Shown in pieces: positions 14,744 to 15,675 of a stretch of DNA of 15,675 bases. Source of the DNA: an uncultured Sphingomonadales bacterium (GTDB lineage: Bacteria > Pseudomonadota > Alphaproteobacteria > Sphingomonadales > Sphingomonadaceae); assembly GCA_937898535.1 (NCBI GenBank), contig CALDKP010000335.1, positions 1-15,675 of the forward strand, read 5' to 3'. Numbering within the stretch: the first letter of the stretch is position 1; each line of letters begins with the position of its first letter. Under the pieces are notes generated by a model. It was not told the DNA's origin, ran no database searches, and saw nothing but the letters and a program-made list of their open reading frames with translations. The position numbers and the translations under genes are program-made.

Positions 14744-15675
14744 TTTTGTGATGATGCCATCCCCATTTGCCAAATGATGAACGCCGCCTCTTCGGCATTT
14801 TCGCGCAACCGCTCGAACCGTCCAGACTTGCCGCCATGGCCAGCGCCCATATTGGTCTTAAGCAGCAGCACATTGTCGTCGGTCTTCATATCGCGCAGCT
14901 TGGCGACCATCTTCGCGGGTTCCCAATAGGTCACGCGCGGGTCATTCAATCCAGCGGTCCAGAGCATGGGCGGATAGGCCTTTGCCGCGACATTGTCATA
15001 CGGGCTATAGCTGCGGATATAGTCGAAAGCGGCCTTGTCGGTGATTGGGTTGCCCCATTCGGGCCATTCGCCCGGCGTCAGCGGCAGGGTTTCATCCTGC
15101 ATGGTGTTGAGCACATCGACGAACGGCACGTGCGCTGCAACCGCGCCCCAAAGTTCGGGGTTGGTGTTGACGACAACACCCATCAGCTCACCGCCCGCAG
15201 AGCCCCCTGCGGCCACAATCCGGCCAGGCTTGGCAAAGCCCAAATCGATCAGGCCCTTGGCTGAGTCCACGAAATCGTTGAATGTATTGGTCCGCTTGGT
15301 CAGCTTGCCATCAAGATACCATTGGTATCCCAGATCATCGCCACCCCGGATATGCGCAATGGCGTAGGCAAAGCCGCGGTCAACCATGCTGAGCCGGTTG
15401 GCCGAGAAACCCGGCGGCACGGCATAGCCATAAGCGCCATAGGCATAGAGATAGAGCGGTCCGTTGCCGTCCTTCTTGAATCCCTTTTTGTACACGACAG
15501 ATACCGGCACCTTCGTCCCATCGCGCGCCGTGATCTCGACGCGTTCGGTTTCGTACAGGCTCTTGTCATAGCCGCTGGGGATTTCCTGCACTTTGAGCGT
15601 CGTCATCTTGCCCGTCGCCACGTCATAATCGGTGATCGTGTCGGGCGTAATCATGCTTTCATAGGAAAGCCGCAG
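14740..15675 (-). CDS. ptrB: Oligopeptidase B (S9A prolyl oligopeptidase family), N-terminal part outside window
   Basis: About 311 C-terminal residues are visible; the frame stays open to the window edge (LRLSYES before the first internal Met), so the start lies beyond 15675. The segment RLSYESMITPDTITDYD ends the beta-propeller, and the alpha/beta hydrolase domain follows. Counting from the Met at 15654, the catalytic triad is Ser152 in GGSAGG, Asp238 in AGLNDPRV and His273 in GAGHGGKSGR. HIRGGDDLGYQWY (101-113) and KLTKRTNTFNDF (117-128) match oligopeptidase B, which cleaves short peptides after Arg or Lys. The usual Glu in RGGELG is Asp here. Whether there is an N-terminal signal cannot be seen. 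The stop overlaps the GTG of the thioesterase gene. Confidence 0.93.
   Translation of the reverse strand: MRLSYESMITPDTITDYDVATGKMTTLKVQEIPSGYDKSLYETERVEITARDGTKVPVSVVYKKGFKKDGNGPLYLYAYGAYGYAVPPGFSANRLSMVDRGFAYAIAHIRGGDDLGYQWYLDGKLTKRTNTFNDFVDSAKGLIDLGFAKPGRIVAAGGSAGGELMGVVVNTNPELWGAVAAHVPFVDVLNTMQDETLPLTPGEWPEWGNPITDKAAFDYIRSYSPYDNVAAKAYPPMLWTAGLNDPRVTYWEPAKMVAKLRDMKTDDNVLLLKTNMGAGHGGKSGRFERLRENAEEAAFIIWQMGMASSQK

Noticed and set aside
14744..14773. TTG start for the thioesterase gene
   Set aside because: The GTG at 14743 gives the GTGA overlap with the upstream stop and the family's usual N-terminus. The TTG start is possible but less likely.

Overview
The window reads as chromosomal DNA of an alphaproteobacterium, most likely a sphingomonad (Sphingopyxis/Sphingorhabdus-like). 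This is an inference. It rests on the moderately GC-rich coding style, the protein signatures, the rsmB / rpe / heparinase-like / purH gene cluster, a DUF1674 (SdhAF4-like) gene divergent from rsmB, and palindromic intergenic repeats built on CTGAA...TTCAG and CCCTGAGC/GTCGAAGG cores, of the kind scattered through sphingomonad genomes. No rRNA, tRNA, insertion sequence, phage gene or CRISPR array is visible.

Layout. (1) 1-1968, plus strand: the C-terminal part of a class I SAM-dependent RlmI-like methyltransferase, then folB, then a pteridine-reductase-like SDR gene overlapping folB by 4 bases; together a small pterin/folate unit. (2) 1969-2432: a 464-base gap with no convincing complete gene. 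It holds a short minus-strand ORF that looks like a gene remnant and a stretch rich in stem-loops. (3) 2433-3974: rhlE-type DEAD-box RNA helicase, ended by a strong palindrome shared with the convergent purH. (4) 10014 down to 4034, minus strand: rsmB, a large composite palindrome, a GNAT acetyltransferase, rpe, a heparinase II/III-like gene and purH. The last three are tightly coupled (overlap of 4, then a gap of 4). (5) 10152-10316, plus strand: a 54-codon DUF1674/SdhAF4-like gene, divergent from rsmB. (6) 10393-14351, plus strand: four tightly packed genes encoding a circularly permuted ATP-grasp ligase, an alpha-E protein, a transglutaminase-like protease and the proteasome-like peptidase Anbu. 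(7) 15675 down to 14333, minus strand: the 3' part of an oligopeptidase B gene overlapping a hotdog thioesterase gene, which converges on and overlaps the anbu 3' end.

The most interesting system is region 6. ATP-grasp, alpha-E, transglutaminase and Anbu genes are known to travel together in proteobacteria and have been predicted to make and remove a peptide modification or to process a peptide product. As far as I know the substrate is not established. Here all four genes look intact, with their expected active-site residues. Less expected signals are the four-armed palindrome at 8617-8732 and the structured leader-like region before rhlE.
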